Shown here in pieces: positions 52,354 to 61,900 of a stretch of 64,000 bases of DNA. Location of the stretch: assembly GCA_046329575.1 (NCBI GenBank), contig JAXLUJ010000017.1, positions 4,901-68,900 of the forward strand, given 5' to 3'. Under the pieces are notes generated by a model, which searched no databases, had not been told where the DNA came from, and saw nothing but the letters and a program-made list of their open reading frames with translations. The translations under genes and the position numbers were made by a program. Source of the stretch: UBA1941 sp046329575. Its GTDB lineage: Bacteria > Bacteroidota > Bacteroidia > Chitinophagales > LD1. Position 1 is the first letter of the stretch, and the number at the start of each line of letters is the position of its first letter.

Positions 52354-53526
52354 TTAATTCCTGCGCATTAATTCGTCACTGATTAGATTCAATTCGCGGC
52401 CGGTTTGGCCGGCAACTGAAGTATTTTCCTGTGCTCTCCGAATCAGGTAGGGAATCACATCTTTTACAGGACCATACGGCAAATATTTACAGGCATTGAA
52501 ACCCAAAGCCGATAAATTGAAGGTGATGTTATCGCCCATACCATACAATTGCGCAAACTTGATATGAGGGTGCGATACGGGAATTCCTTTTTGCTGAATG
52601 GTAGTAATTGCCAACAAATTCGAAGGTTCGCTTTGCGAAGCAATGCAAACCGAAATCCGGTCAAGGTGTTCTAAACATAATTGCAATGCCTCATTGAAAT
52701 CAGCATCCACCGCTTCTTTGTTTTCATGAATAGGAGAAGGATATCCTTTTTCAGCAGCGCGTTCCCGCTCTTTTTCCATATATGCGCCACGTACAATTTT
52801 AGCGCCCAGATAAAAATTCCCCTGTTGTGCCTTTTCAAAACAGGTTTTCAGGTAAGGCAAACGGTCATGGCGATACAACTGGAACGTATTGAAAACAATA
52901 GGACGTTGCTTATTGAATATAGGCATGGCCTCATCAACCAAAGCATCCAGCGGATCTTGTATCCAGCTTTCCTCGGCATCAACATATAGCTCTACCTGCT
53001 CCTTCTCCGCGCTCTTGCACAAACGATGAAAACGCTCCCGCACCTGCTGAAATTCCTGCTGTTCGGCATCGTTAAGCGCTTCACCCGATTGGATTTTTTC
53101 AAACAAACCAAACCGCCCAAAACCGGTGAGTTTGATGCATAGTACTTTTACGTTTTTGTTCTTTCCTGCAAACGCAATGGCCTCCAGATTTTTTTCAATG
53201 GTCTTCTCAAAATCGGCCTCAGTTTCCTTTAACTCCACTCCGTAGTTGAGCATGGTAGAAACGCCTTTATCAGCCAGTTTGGCAATGGTTTGTTTACATT
53301 CCTCAAACGTTTCACCACCACAAAAATGATCGTAAACCGTGTATCGGAAAAGTGGTGAAACAGGGAGATGCAGTCTTAACGCCAACGTTGCTAAACCGCT
53401 TCCGATATTCACCAGTTGATTGCTGGCAATCAACTGGAAAAGCAATTTCGCCTTTTTTAATTCGCCGGTAGTTTTTGATGCAAAGGCTACCTGAGTGTTG
53501 TCAAAAATATTTTGTGAAATATTCAT
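52354..53526 (-). CDS. Proline dehydrogenase
   Basis: A 390-residue monofunctional FAD enzyme oxidising proline to pyrroline-5-carboxylate. Motifs: KIVRGAYMEKERERAAEKGY, GMGDNITFNL and YLPYGPVKDVIPYLIRRAQE. The P5C dehydrogenase partner is not in the window. Confidence 0.94.
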   Translation of the reverse strand: MNISQNIFDNTQVAFASKTTGELKKAKLLFQLIASNQLVNIGSGLATLALRLHLPVSPLFRYTVYDHFCGGETFEECKQTIAKLADKGVSTMLNYGVELKETEADFEKTIEKNLEAIAFAGKNKNVKVLCIKLTGFGRFGLFEKIQSGEALNDAEQQEFQQVRERFHRLCKSAEKEQVELYVDAEESWIQDPLDALVDEAMPIFNKQRPIVFNTFQLYRHDRLPYLKTCFEKAQQGNFYLGAKIVRGAYMEKERERAAEKGYPSPIHENKEAVDADFNEALQLCLEHLDRISVCIASQSEPSNLLAITTIQQKGIPVSHPHIKFAQLYGMGDNITFNLSALGFNACKYLPYGPVKDVIPYLIRRAQENTSVAGQTGRELNLISDELMRRN

Positions 53527-53608
53527 AGCGCAAAGATTAGAAGAATCCTTTTTACGGCAAGATTTATATTTTGCAAGGCTGAAAAATTTTGAACCCTAAA
53601 CAATTTAT

Positions 53609-54934
53609 ATGCTATCGGAATTTGTTTTTCTACTTGTTGGAATCGGAATTGGCGCCGCCATGGTGTGGCTGTACTTCCGCTCGCGCCTGCAGGTGCCTGA
53701 AATGCTGCTGGCTGAAAAGAACACCCAAATAGACCGCGAAACAGCGCAATTTCGCTCAGAACTGACCAACCTGAAAACCGAATTGCTTACGGAACGCAGC
53801 AAAAGCGAAAAATTGTTGGCCGACTTAGTAGCTTCAAAAAATGAGAACACTAATTTAGTACAACGTTTGGCCGAACAACGCTCGCAACTGGAAGAATTAC
53901 AACAGCGCTTTACCAAAGAGTTTGAAAATCTGGCCAATCGCATTCTTGATGAAAAGAGTAAAAAGTTCACCGAACAGAATGAACTGCAATTGCGGGGTAT
54001 TCTCGACCCGTTAAAAGACCGTATCCGCGATTTTGAGAAACGCGTGAACGAAACGCATAATGAAAGCGAAAAAGAACGCAGTGCGCTGAAAGAACAATTA
54101 CGCACCCTCAGCGACCTTAATCGCAGAATGAGCGAGGAAGCCCTGAACCTGACCCGCGCCTTGAAAGGCGATTCTAAAAAGCAAGGCAACTGGGGCGAAT
54201 TGATTCTTGAAAAGGTTTTGGAAAAATCAGGATTGGTGAAAGGGCGCGAGTATGAAGTGCAGCAAAGTTTTATTTCGGAAGAAGGCGCCCGTCAGCAGCC
54301 GGATGTGATTCTTCGTTTGCCCGATAATAAAGCCTTGATCATCGATTCTAAAGTGAGCCTAGTCGGCTACGAGCGCTATTCCTCTTGCGATGAAAACGAT
54401 GAAGTGCAACGTCAGCAATTTCTTAAAGAACACATTCAGTCGCTTCGGGCGCATATCAAAGGATTGAGTGCCAAAAATTATCACCAACTCTATAATATCG
54501 GCTCGCCAGATTTTGTGTTATTGTTCATTCCTATCGAACCAGCTTTCTCTCTGGCTATGCAACACGATCAGGAAATTTACAATGATGCTTTCGATAAAAA
54601 TGTGGTGCTGGTGAGCCCAACAACATTGTTGGCTACTCTGAGAACCATCGCCAATGTTTGGAAACAGGAATATCAAAATCAGAATTCCTTTGAAATTGCA
54701 AGACAAGGTGCGGATATGTACGACAAGTTCGTAGCTTTTACCGACGATCTGATCAAAGTGGGAAAATTGATGGACGATAGCAAAAAAGCGTACGGTGAGG
54801 CTATGAATAAACTGGTAGATGGAAAGGGAAATCTGATTCGCCGTGCTGAAGCCATGAAAAAATTAGGATTAAAAGCCACCAAAAACCTGCCTCAGGCGTT
54901 GGTAGACCGAAGTTCCGATGCCGCCGAACCTTGA
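53609..54934 (+). CDS. rmuC: DNA recombination protein RmuC
   Basis: 441 residues. An N-terminal membrane anchor (MLSEFVFLLVGIGIGAAMVW) is followed by a long coiled coil (about residues 35-190) and the RmuC nuclease-like domain (GNWGELILEKVLEKSGLVKG, ALIIDSKVSLVGYERY, FVLLFIPIEPAFSLA). It limits inversion-type rearrangements at repeats in E. coli, which is notable in this repeat-rich region. Confidence 0.93.
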   Translation: MLSEFVFLLVGIGIGAAMVWLYFRSRLQVPEMLLAEKNTQIDRETAQFRSELTNLKTELLTERSKSEKLLADLVASKNENTNLVQRLAEQRSQLEELQQRFTKEFENLANRILDEKSKKFTEQNELQLRGILDPLKDRIRDFEKRVNETHNESEKERSALKEQLRTLSDLNRRMSEEALNLTRALKGDSKKQGNWGELILEKVLEKSGLVKGREYEVQQSFISEEGARQQPDVILRLPDNKALIIDSKVSLVGYERYSSCDENDEVQRQQFLKEHIQSLRAHIKGLSAKNYHQLYNIGSPDFVLLFIPIEPAFSLAMQHDQEIYNDAFDKNVVLVSPTTLLATLRTIANVWKQEYQNQNSFEIARQGADMYDKFVAFTDDLIKVGKLMDDSKKAYGEAMNKLVDGKGNLIRRAEAMKKLGLKATKNLPQALVDRSSDAAEP

Positions 54935-54998
54935 TGCTTTACTTCGGAATCCCTGATCACTTACCTTCACCACCAGGCCAAAAAAAATTGAATTATAA

Positions 54999-55544
54999 GT
55001 GCTTTCTTTCTTTACATATATCGTTGTAGCGCTCATCGGGGTTATGATGGGCACTATTTATAAACGTTCGTTTACCAACATCGCGTTACTACAGTTCAAC
55101 CCCGCAACAATTCAGCGTATTTTCCTAACGATGGCGGTGATTGGTGTGCTGATTTGCGGTTTTCTGAGCTATAAGGCAGTTCTTGCCTTTAATGAAAAAA
55201 CGTTGGCCGAAGACAAGATGAACATCTATAACGATTATGAAAGCATGTTGATCTACTTTCTTAACCTTGGCTTTATTGTATTGATTTTTGTGGCCAACCT
55301 GCATTCCTTTTCTTCCAAAAAAATACAGTACGCCTCTTACCTCATCACGTTTGGGATTTATGCCGCCTTCGCCGTAATCGATAATTTCTTTCTTGAAGAT
55401 GTTTTCTTCCAATTCAAGAAGTTCAACCAACTCTGGCGCGGCGAATTTTCGTTTGCCAATATTGCCGGCTATTTTAGCCTGTTTCTCTCAGCCGTACTTA
55501 CCGCCTTCAATGCCTACATGGTGCAATGGGGCTTGAAAAAGTAG
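54999..55544 (+). CDS. Membrane protein of unknown function
   Basis: 181 residues starting with GTG. Four or five hydrophobic segments, at about residues 3-20, 45-62, 85-102, 112-130 and 150-172. I recognise no family motif. It is 64 bp after rmuC and may be its operon partner. A CCACACCCA repeat follows the stop codon. Confidence 0.65.
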   Translation: MLSFFTYIVVALIGVMMGTIYKRSFTNIALLQFNPATIQRIFLTMAVIGVLICGFLSYKAVLAFNEKTLAEDKMNIYNDYESMLIYFLNLGFIVLIFVANLHSFSSKKIQYASYLITFGIYAAFAVIDNFFLEDVFFQFKKFNQLWRGEFSFANIAGYFSLFLSAVLTAFNAYMVQWGLKK

Positions 55545-55582
55545 TTTTGACTTCTTCCTGAAAAAGCAGAGAAGTGCTTCAC

Positions 55583-55632
55583 CAACCACACCCACCACAC
55601 CCACCACACCCACCACACCCACCACACCTCCC
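55583..55632. repeat. Tandem 9-bp repeat, CCACACCCA unit
   Basis: About five copies fill the space between two convergent stop codons (55544 and 55636). The unit is the same as at 4137-4184. Confidence 0.9.
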
Positions 55633-55635
55633 ACA

Positions 55636-56904
55636 CTATTTAAACACCACCTTCCGCACATTCTTGAATTCCGGAATCGGGTCTTTTTTATCGCGGCGGT
55701 CAAACCCCGGCAACAAAATGCTTTCCATGTCCTTTTTTACAAACTGAATCACATTGCTCAGGCTATCAGAGGTAAATCGGCTAAACGGTTCATGCAGTTT
55801 TTCGCCATTCCGTTTGTTGAAGAAAAGTATAGAATCAGGCACAATCTCGAAGGTATAATAAGCATTCAAAGGCTTTCCGGTTTCGGCAGTTTCAGGAACA
55901 TCCAATGGCATCGCTTTGATATCGGTGGTGCAACCTAAAGTGTCCTGATTGGGAACCAGCCAAGGCTCCAGTTTCGGACCAATATGGATGTAGCGCTTAA
56001 AAACATATCGGTAATCGGTAAAGTCCATTTCGCTGTTCCACCAAATGTCTTCATTTCGCTCAGTTTCCGGTTTTTTTAACTGCACAAAGCGGTCAACCTG
56101 ATCATAGGCCATCGCGGCTTGTGGCTTGGTAGGCAAGGGTTCCAGCGCCGCTAATGCCTTTTGAATTTCTTCAGTGGCAATTATCCGATAAGGCTTTTCA
56201 TCCAAATCTTTCAAGATGCGCAGCGCAATCCTCTTGCCAATAACCGTTCCCAAAAAATTAGAGTAAGTATCCTCTGGCGTAAATGCCGAAACGCGCTCTG
56301 TAGTTACAAAATTCGGCGCCGTATAGTACCAACTTGCAGTCTCGTGCCACTCTAATCGTTCAAATGCAATTTTTTGCGCCATGGAGGTAAGGTCGTTTAA
56401 CGACAACTCCTTCAAATTCCTGAAGCGCAGATGTAGCGCACCGCTTTCGGGTTTCAAATCAAAATCACGTTCAAAGGCTACGATTTTGAAGGCCAGATAA
56501 ACCGTCCAATCGGCTGCTGCGCGCATATGCGAAACATCAATAAAACCTCCCCGGCAGGTATAAAGTGCCCCATTATGTTCTTTGTACGACGGACGGCCAT
56601 AACTGTGCACGCCTAAATGTTGAGGATCGGCAAAACTGGTAATAGGCATAAGCGGAAACGACAATAAGTACAATCCGTATCCGAATTGCGAAAAAGTGCG
56701 CCTCTTTTTCTTTTCAGGATAGCCGAATTGCCGGATAAAGTTCCGGGCAATATGGTTCACTGCCTTGGTGCGGTTTTGCGCATTCCAGGTGTTGGAGAAG
56801 GAGGGAAGCGACACAATAACAAGTAAAGCCACAATCCATAAACGACGCACCACTAACCACATAGATGAGTTTTCGGCTTGTTGCAAATGTTGTGCCTTCG
56901 CCAT
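55636..56904 (-). CDS. DUF4056-like secreted protein
   Basis: 422 residues, probably translated from MWLVVRRLWIVALLVIVSLP (residue 15), a signal peptide or anchor, although an earlier in-frame ATG exists. Conserved-looking blocks are YTCRGGFIDVSHMRAAADWT and LEWHETASWYYTAPN. I associate these with DUF4056 from memory. The conserved His, Arg, Asp and Glu positions suggest an enzyme, but no activity is known. It stands alone, with a dispersed repeat upstream. Confidence 0.68.
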   Translation of the reverse strand: MAKAQHLQQAENSSMWLVVRRLWIVALLVIVSLPSFSNTWNAQNRTKAVNHIARNFIRQFGYPEKKKRRTFSQFGYGLYLLSFPLMPITSFADPQHLGVHSYGRPSYKEHNGALYTCRGGFIDVSHMRAAADWTVYLAFKIVAFERDFDLKPESGALHLRFRNLKELSLNDLTSMAQKIAFERLEWHETASWYYTAPNFVTTERVSAFTPEDTYSNFLGTVIGKRIALRILKDLDEKPYRIIATEEIQKALAALEPLPTKPQAAMAYDQVDRFVQLKKPETERNEDIWWNSEMDFTDYRYVFKRYIHIGPKLEPWLVPNQDTLGCTTDIKAMPLDVPETAETGKPLNAYYTFEIVPDSILFFNKRNGEKLHEPFSRFTSDSLSNVIQFVKKDMESILLPGFDRRDKKDPIPEFKNVRKVVFK

Positions 56905-56950
56905 CAGCTCTTTGAGTAGAGCTTAATTCTTGAAATTATGAAATGGATAA

Positions 56951-57065
56951 TGGCGGCTATCCGGCTTTGCAGGGCTTCGCTATCGCTACGGTGCTGCGTT
57001 TCACTCCGCACCCGCGCCTGTGGCGCGGCCCTTCCAATCCGGGCCGCGCGCCTGGCCGTTTTCTT
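56951..57065. repeat. GC-rich dispersed repeat, copy E6
   Basis: Contains the family core GCTATCGCTACGGTGCT, then GCGTTTCACTCCGCAC and a large hairpin with arms GGCGCGGCCC and GGGCCGCGCG. It opens the 627-base non-coding stretch 56905-57531. The rest of that stretch is AT-rich and holds only the hairpin at 57303-57336. Confidence 0.85.
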
Positions 57066-57302
57066 ATTTTCTTAACTCAGGAAATTATTAAAAGGATAAT
57101 TATAAACCAAGTGCGATATTTTGCGGAAAACGCATTTTTATTTGTTTATAAACGTAATAGCAATAAGGGTTTCGGTATACATATAAAGCCTATTAAATAT
57201 ATAAACAGGAAATATGTTTTTCGAAGGCGTTATTAATTTGACAATTGATGATGTGCAAGTTATATTCGAACAACAAATGTTCACCATTCTAAATGGAATA
57301 CC

Positions 57303-57336
57303 AAAAAAAAGGCCCTGTGCGCTAACACAGGGCCGG
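57303..57336 (-). terminator. Strong hairpin with U tract, no gene assigned
   Basis: GGCCCTGTG and CACAGGGCC form a 9-bp stem, followed on the minus strand by eight U. No minus-strand gene ends here. The roughly 100 bases upstream could encode a small RNA, including a GCAG/CTGC stem-loop. Confidence 0.6.
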
Positions 57337-57531
57337 AGCTGCAGGGCCTGGCGGGCCAACTGCAAGCCCTTATCTGAACATTTTAAAACCAAACTACGCC
57401 GCGAAGATACAAAATGATGTGATGATTAGTAAAAGTACTAATTCTCACAGGTAATGGCAGAAACCAAATCCGTGCCAAAACGCGTTTGCCGAAAAGCGGA
57501 TAGAGTAGGCGTTAGTTAATCAGTTTATTTT

Positions 57532-57996
57532 ATGAAAAAGATAGTGTTCTTAAGTAGTTGCATTTTATTTTGTTCAGTTGCTTTTTGTTCCTCCAAAGTA
57601 TTGCTGCCTTTTAAGCCCGATCCAAAGGTTTTGGAAGAGCTACTTGCCCCCAAACGATCAAACAAATGTACGGTTACCTATCATGGCGATTCCAATTCTG
57701 AGATGTGCCAGCGGGGCGGAAGTTCCTGTACGGTAACCATTATCATCGACTGTAATCACACGCCATGGATCCAAAACATGCCGAAGGACGTGCCCGTGTT
57801 CAAAGATCTTAACGAAAATGCCGCATTGGGCTTTATAGATGCCAAAGAAAATCCATCGGGCAAAACGCGGCATGTAGATGCCTTCAAGGCAATAGATAGT
57901 GAAAAACTGCTTTTGATTTTTCCCGAGCAGGAAGCGCCGCTTTCAGAAGAAGAAATGGCCTATGTGCTTTACTACTATGTTGTAAAAATCGATTAA
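57532..57996 (+). CDS. Secreted cysteine-containing protein, unknown function
   Basis: 154 residues. A signal peptide (FLSSCILFCSVAFCSSK) is followed by a mature part with four cysteines in about 30 residues (KCTVTYHG, EMCQRGG, SCTVTIIIDC), likely disulphide-bonded, and a polar C-terminus. No family is recognised. A terminator separates it from the next gene. Confidence 0.65.
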   Translation: MKKIVFLSSCILFCSVAFCSSKVLLPFKPDPKVLEELLAPKRSNKCTVTYHGDSNSEMCQRGGSSCTVTIIIDCNHTPWIQNMPKDVPVFKDLNENAALGFIDAKENPSGKTRHVDAFKAIDSEKLLLIFPEQEAPLSEEEMAYVLYYYVVKID

Positions 57997-58003
57997 AAAA
58001 GAA

Positions 58004-58030
58004 TGGCAGCACCTCAGGTGCTGCCTTTTT
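58004..58030 (+). terminator. Terminator between the two secreted-protein genes
   Basis: GGCAGCACCT and AGGTGCTGCC pair almost without a loop and are followed by five T. It lies just after the stop codon at 57996. Confidence 0.85.
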
Positions 58031-58032
58031 CT

Positions 58033-58629
58033 ATGAAACGAAATTTACTTTGTCTGTTTTTGCTGGTGATGGCTGGGAGTAAGGCCCAGCCAATGGCTAC
58101 TTCCGCGCAGTGGAATTCCGTTATACGCCATACCGAAATGTATTGCGATTCATCGCGAATCGCCGTGAAAGAACATGGCCAATTACCCCAATTGCAATTG
58201 ATAAACCATACTAAACTGCGCAGTAAATTAATGAAACAGCCGCTGAGTTTGGTTTTTGTATGGCATAGCTGGTGTAATCAGGCTATTACACAACTGGAAC
58301 TGCTGCGGCGGTTGTTGGTGGTTAAGAATTGCTCCTTTTTTTGGATAAGCGATGACCTTAACAACAAAAAACAACGCAAAATTGCTGCGGCGGTTCTACG
58401 GCATTGCGGTATTGATAATAACACGTACATCATCAGCGATAAAACGGACAATGGTGATTTTATGAACAGCAAAACCTCATTGCAATTTCGAAAAGGAATG
58501 GCTATGGACAGCGCTTCTTTGGCGGTTTTTCGCTACGAAAAAGTAGTGAAAACTTACAAAATACCCGAGAATGCGACAGATGTTGAGGTGTTAAGGCAAT
58601 ACCTCGAATCACTTTCCACAACCCCTTGA
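58033..58629 (+). CDS. Secreted thioredoxin-fold-like protein lacking CXXC
   Basis: 198 residues from MKRNLLCLFLLVMAGSKAQ, a signal peptide. The earlier in-frame ATG (58003) lies inside the preceding terminator. LVFVWHSWCNQAITQLELLR resembles the start of thioredoxin/TlpA active-site regions, but the usual CxxC is reduced to one cysteine (WCNQ). A role as a redox enzyme is therefore unlikely or changed. The start codon is only two bases after the terminator's T run, so its own promoter is not obvious. Confidence 0.62.
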   Translation: MKRNLLCLFLLVMAGSKAQPMATSAQWNSVIRHTEMYCDSSRIAVKEHGQLPQLQLINHTKLRSKLMKQPLSLVFVWHSWCNQAITQLELLRRLLVVKNCSFFWISDDLNNKKQRKIAAAVLRHCGIDNNTYIISDKTDNGDFMNSKTSLQFRKGMAMDSASLAVFRYEKVVKTYKIPENATDVEVLRQYLESLSTTP

Positions 58630-58639
58630 TAGCCTAAGG

Positions 58640-58800
58640 GCGATGCGTGCGCCGGCTTTTATTACTAACCGCGGCAAGGATTGGAGTGGTGCCGCCTTCG
58701 GCGGCAGTGCGAAGTGAAACGTAGCACCGTAGCGATAGCGGAGCCACGAAAAGCCTGGTTGCCGCCATAAAAGATCTGGTAATCAATACAAGGGCGCCGC
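58640..58800. repeat. GC-rich dispersed repeat, copy E7
   Basis: On the minus strand it carries GCTATCGCTACGGTGCT followed by ACGTTTCACTTCGCAC, almost the same as E6. It also carries ACTAACCGCGGCAAGGATTG, like the start of E3. It occupies the gap before the rpoC promoter. Confidence 0.85.
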
Positions 58801-58834
58801 CAGGTGCGTTAAAAAATGAGAACGGCCAGTTTTC

Positions 58835-58865
58835 TTGTAAAATCGAGTGAAAATTTGTACATTCG
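58835..58865 (+). promoter_or_regulatory. rpoC promoter, Bacteroidota type
   Basis: TTG (58835-58837), 20 bases, then TACATTCG (58858-58865). The leader would be about 65 bases. It shows that rpoC is transcribed on its own here. Confidence 0.65.
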
Positions 58866-58938
58866 CCCCTCCAATTTTGGAAAGTAATGCCAAATTCCCT
58901 TTCGGGTAGGCATTGTAAACAACTCAAATTTTTGCATA

Positions 58939-61900
58939 ATGGCGAAAAGACCAACGCAACAGCGTGTTGATTTCTCAAAAATCACTATCACCCTGGCTGC
59001 TCCCGACACCATCCTCGGCCGTTCTCATGGCGAGATCAAAAAACCGGAAACTATTAACTACCGCACGTACAAGCCCGAAATGGAAGGCCTGTTTTGCGAA
59101 CGCGTTTTCGGCCCAACAAAAGATTTTGAATGCTACTGCGGAAAGTACAAGCGCATTCGTTACAAAGGCATTGTGTGCGACCGCTGCGGTGTGGAAGTAA
59201 CTGAAAAGAAAGTGCGCCGCGAACGCATGGGCCACATCAAGCTAACGGTGCCTATCGTTCACATCTGGTACTTCAAATCGCTGCCTAACAAAATTGGGTA
59301 CCTGCTCGGTTCTTCCTCTAAAAAACTGGAATCGATCATCTACTACGAACGTTATGTAGTGGTGCAACCGGGTAAGGCTGCCAATGGCGTTACGGTAATG
59401 ACCGAAAAAGGCGAGGAGGTGAAAAATCTGGCTTACCTCGACCTGATGACCGAAGAAGAATACCTTTCGGTATTCGATAACGAAGAATTTAAAAATAACC
59501 ACCTTTTGGCCGATGAAGACCCTAATAAGTTCATCGCCAAAATGGGTGCCGAAGCGGTGAAAGATCTGTTGTCGCGCATTAATCTCGACGACCTTTCTTT
59601 CCAACTGCGCCACTCTGCTGCCAACGAAACTTCACGCCAGCGCAAAGCCGAAGCGCTGAAGCGTTTGAGCGTTGTGGAAGCCTTCCGCGAAGCCAACGAG
59701 CATCACGAAAACCGTCCGGAATGGATGGTAGTGCAACACCTGCCTGTAATTCCGCCGGAATTGCGTCCGCTGGTGCCATTGGATGGCGGTCGTTTTGCGT
59801 CTTCTGACTTGAACGATCTGTATCGCCGCGTAGTTATCCGTAACAATCGTTTGAAGCGCCTGCTGGAAATCAAAGCGCCTGAAGTAATTCTGCGCAACGA
59901 AAAGCGCATGCTTCAGGAAGCCGTTGACTCGTTGTTCGATAACTCGCGCAAATCGAATGCGGTGAAAGCAGAAGGCGGTCGCGCGCTTAAATCGCTTAGC
60001 GATGTACTGAAAGGAAAGCAAGGTCGTTTCCGTCAGAACTTGTTAGGTAAGCGTGTTGACTACTCCGGTCGTTCGGTTATCGTGGTAGGTCCTGATTTAA
60101 AATTGCATGAGTGCGGTTTGCCAAAAGATATGGCTGCCGAACTGTTCAAACCATTTATTATCCGCAAACTCATTGAAAGAGGTATTGTAAAAACGGTGAA
60201 GAGCGCGAAGAAATTGGTTGATAAAAAAGAAGCCGTGATCTGGGATATCCTGGAAAACATTCTGAAAGGTCACCCGGTATTGCTGAACCGTGCGCCAACA
60301 TTGCACCGCTTGTCGATCCAGGCGTTCCTTCCAAAATTGATTGAAGGAAAAGCGATTCAGTTACACCCGTTGGTTTGTACGGCCTTCAACGCCGACTTTG
60401 ACGGTGACCAAATGGCCGTTCACGTGCCACTAAGCAACCCGGCCATTCTGGAAGCCCAATTGCTGATGCTGGCTTCTCACAATATCCTGAACCCGCAAAA
60501 CGGTACGCCGGTAACCCTGCCTTCGCAGGACATGGTGCTTGGTTTGTACTACATGACCAAAGAAAAACGCAGCACGCCAGAACATAAAATGAAGGGCGAA
60601 GGCCGCACCTTCTACGGTCATGAAGAGGCCATCATCGCCTTAAATGAAGGTAAAGTAGAGCTGCACTCGGTGGTAAAATGCCGCGTGCGTGTGAAGAACG
60701 AAAATGGCGAATTGGTAAATAAAGTGATCGAAACTACTGTAGGTCGTATCATTTTGAACCAATTCATTCCTGAACAAGTGGGTTATGTGAACAAACTTCT
60801 GGGTAAAAAACAATTGAAGGATGTAATTGGTCAGATTCTTGCTGAAACTAACATTCCTACTACTGCCAAATTCCTGGATGATATTAAAAAGTTAGGTTTT
60901 ACCTATTCCTTCAAAGGTGGATTGTCGTTCAATTTGAAAGATGTGGTTACTCCGGCCAATAAAGAAAAACTGGTTGCGGAAGCACAAGGTAAGATCGACG
61001 AAATTCAGGAAAGCTATCAAATGGGCTTTATCACCGATAAAGAACGTTTTAATCAGGTGGTAGATATCTGGACTGCAACCGATAACCGCATCACCAATAC
61101 GCTGATGAAGCAAATTGCGGAAGACCGTCAGGGCTTCAACTCTATTTTCATGATGTTGGATTCCGGCGCACGTGGATCGAAAGCACAGATTAAACAGCTT
61201 TCGGGTATGCGGGGTCTGATGGCCAAGCCTCGTAAGAGCGGCTCTCAGGGTAACGAGGTTATCGAGAACCCGGTACTTTCAAACTTTAAAGAAGGTTTGT
61301 CGGTATTGGAATACTTCATCTCTACGCACGGTGCCCGTAAAGGTCTTTCTGATACGGCCCTTAAAACAGCCGATGCGGGTTATCTGACCCGTCGTTTGGT
61401 TGACGTAGCACACGATGTGGTAGTTACAGAAGAAGATTGCGGAACACTTCGCGGTATCGTAGCTACTGCTCTGAAAGACGGCGATGAAGTGGTTGAACCA
61501 TTGTACGACCGCATTTTGGGACGCACTTCGCTATTGGAAGTGTACCATCCTGAAACCGACGAATTGATCGTAGAATCAGGACATGAATTTACAGAAGCCT
61601 CTGCCCGCAAGATACAGGAAGCCGGTTTGGAGCAAGTGGAAATCCGCTCGGTATTGACCTGCGAATCGAAGCGCGGTGTGTGTGTGAAGTGTTACGGACG
61701 TAACCTGGCTACCAACCGCACGGCTGAAGCCGGTGATTCGGTTGGCGTAATTGCTGCACAGTCGATCGGTGAACCGGGAACTCAGCTTACACTGCGTACC
61801 TTCCACGTGGGTGGTATCGCCAGCTTGAGCACTACCGAATCGCAATTAGCCGCGAAATTTGATGGCTATGTAATATTCGACGGTGTGCGCACCATTACTT

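Noticed and set aside
53605..54189. 194-residue frame antisense to rmuC
   Set aside because: Ser/Arg-rich low-complexity translation caused by the coiled-coil codons of rmuC.
57214..57417. 67-residue plus-strand frame
   Set aside because: It crosses the strong minus-strand terminator hairpin and has no recognisable pattern.
56905..57531. tRNA or other structured RNA in the long gap
   Set aside because: I found no cloverleaf, SRP, RNase P or tmRNA signature by eye; only a repeat and one terminator-like hairpin.
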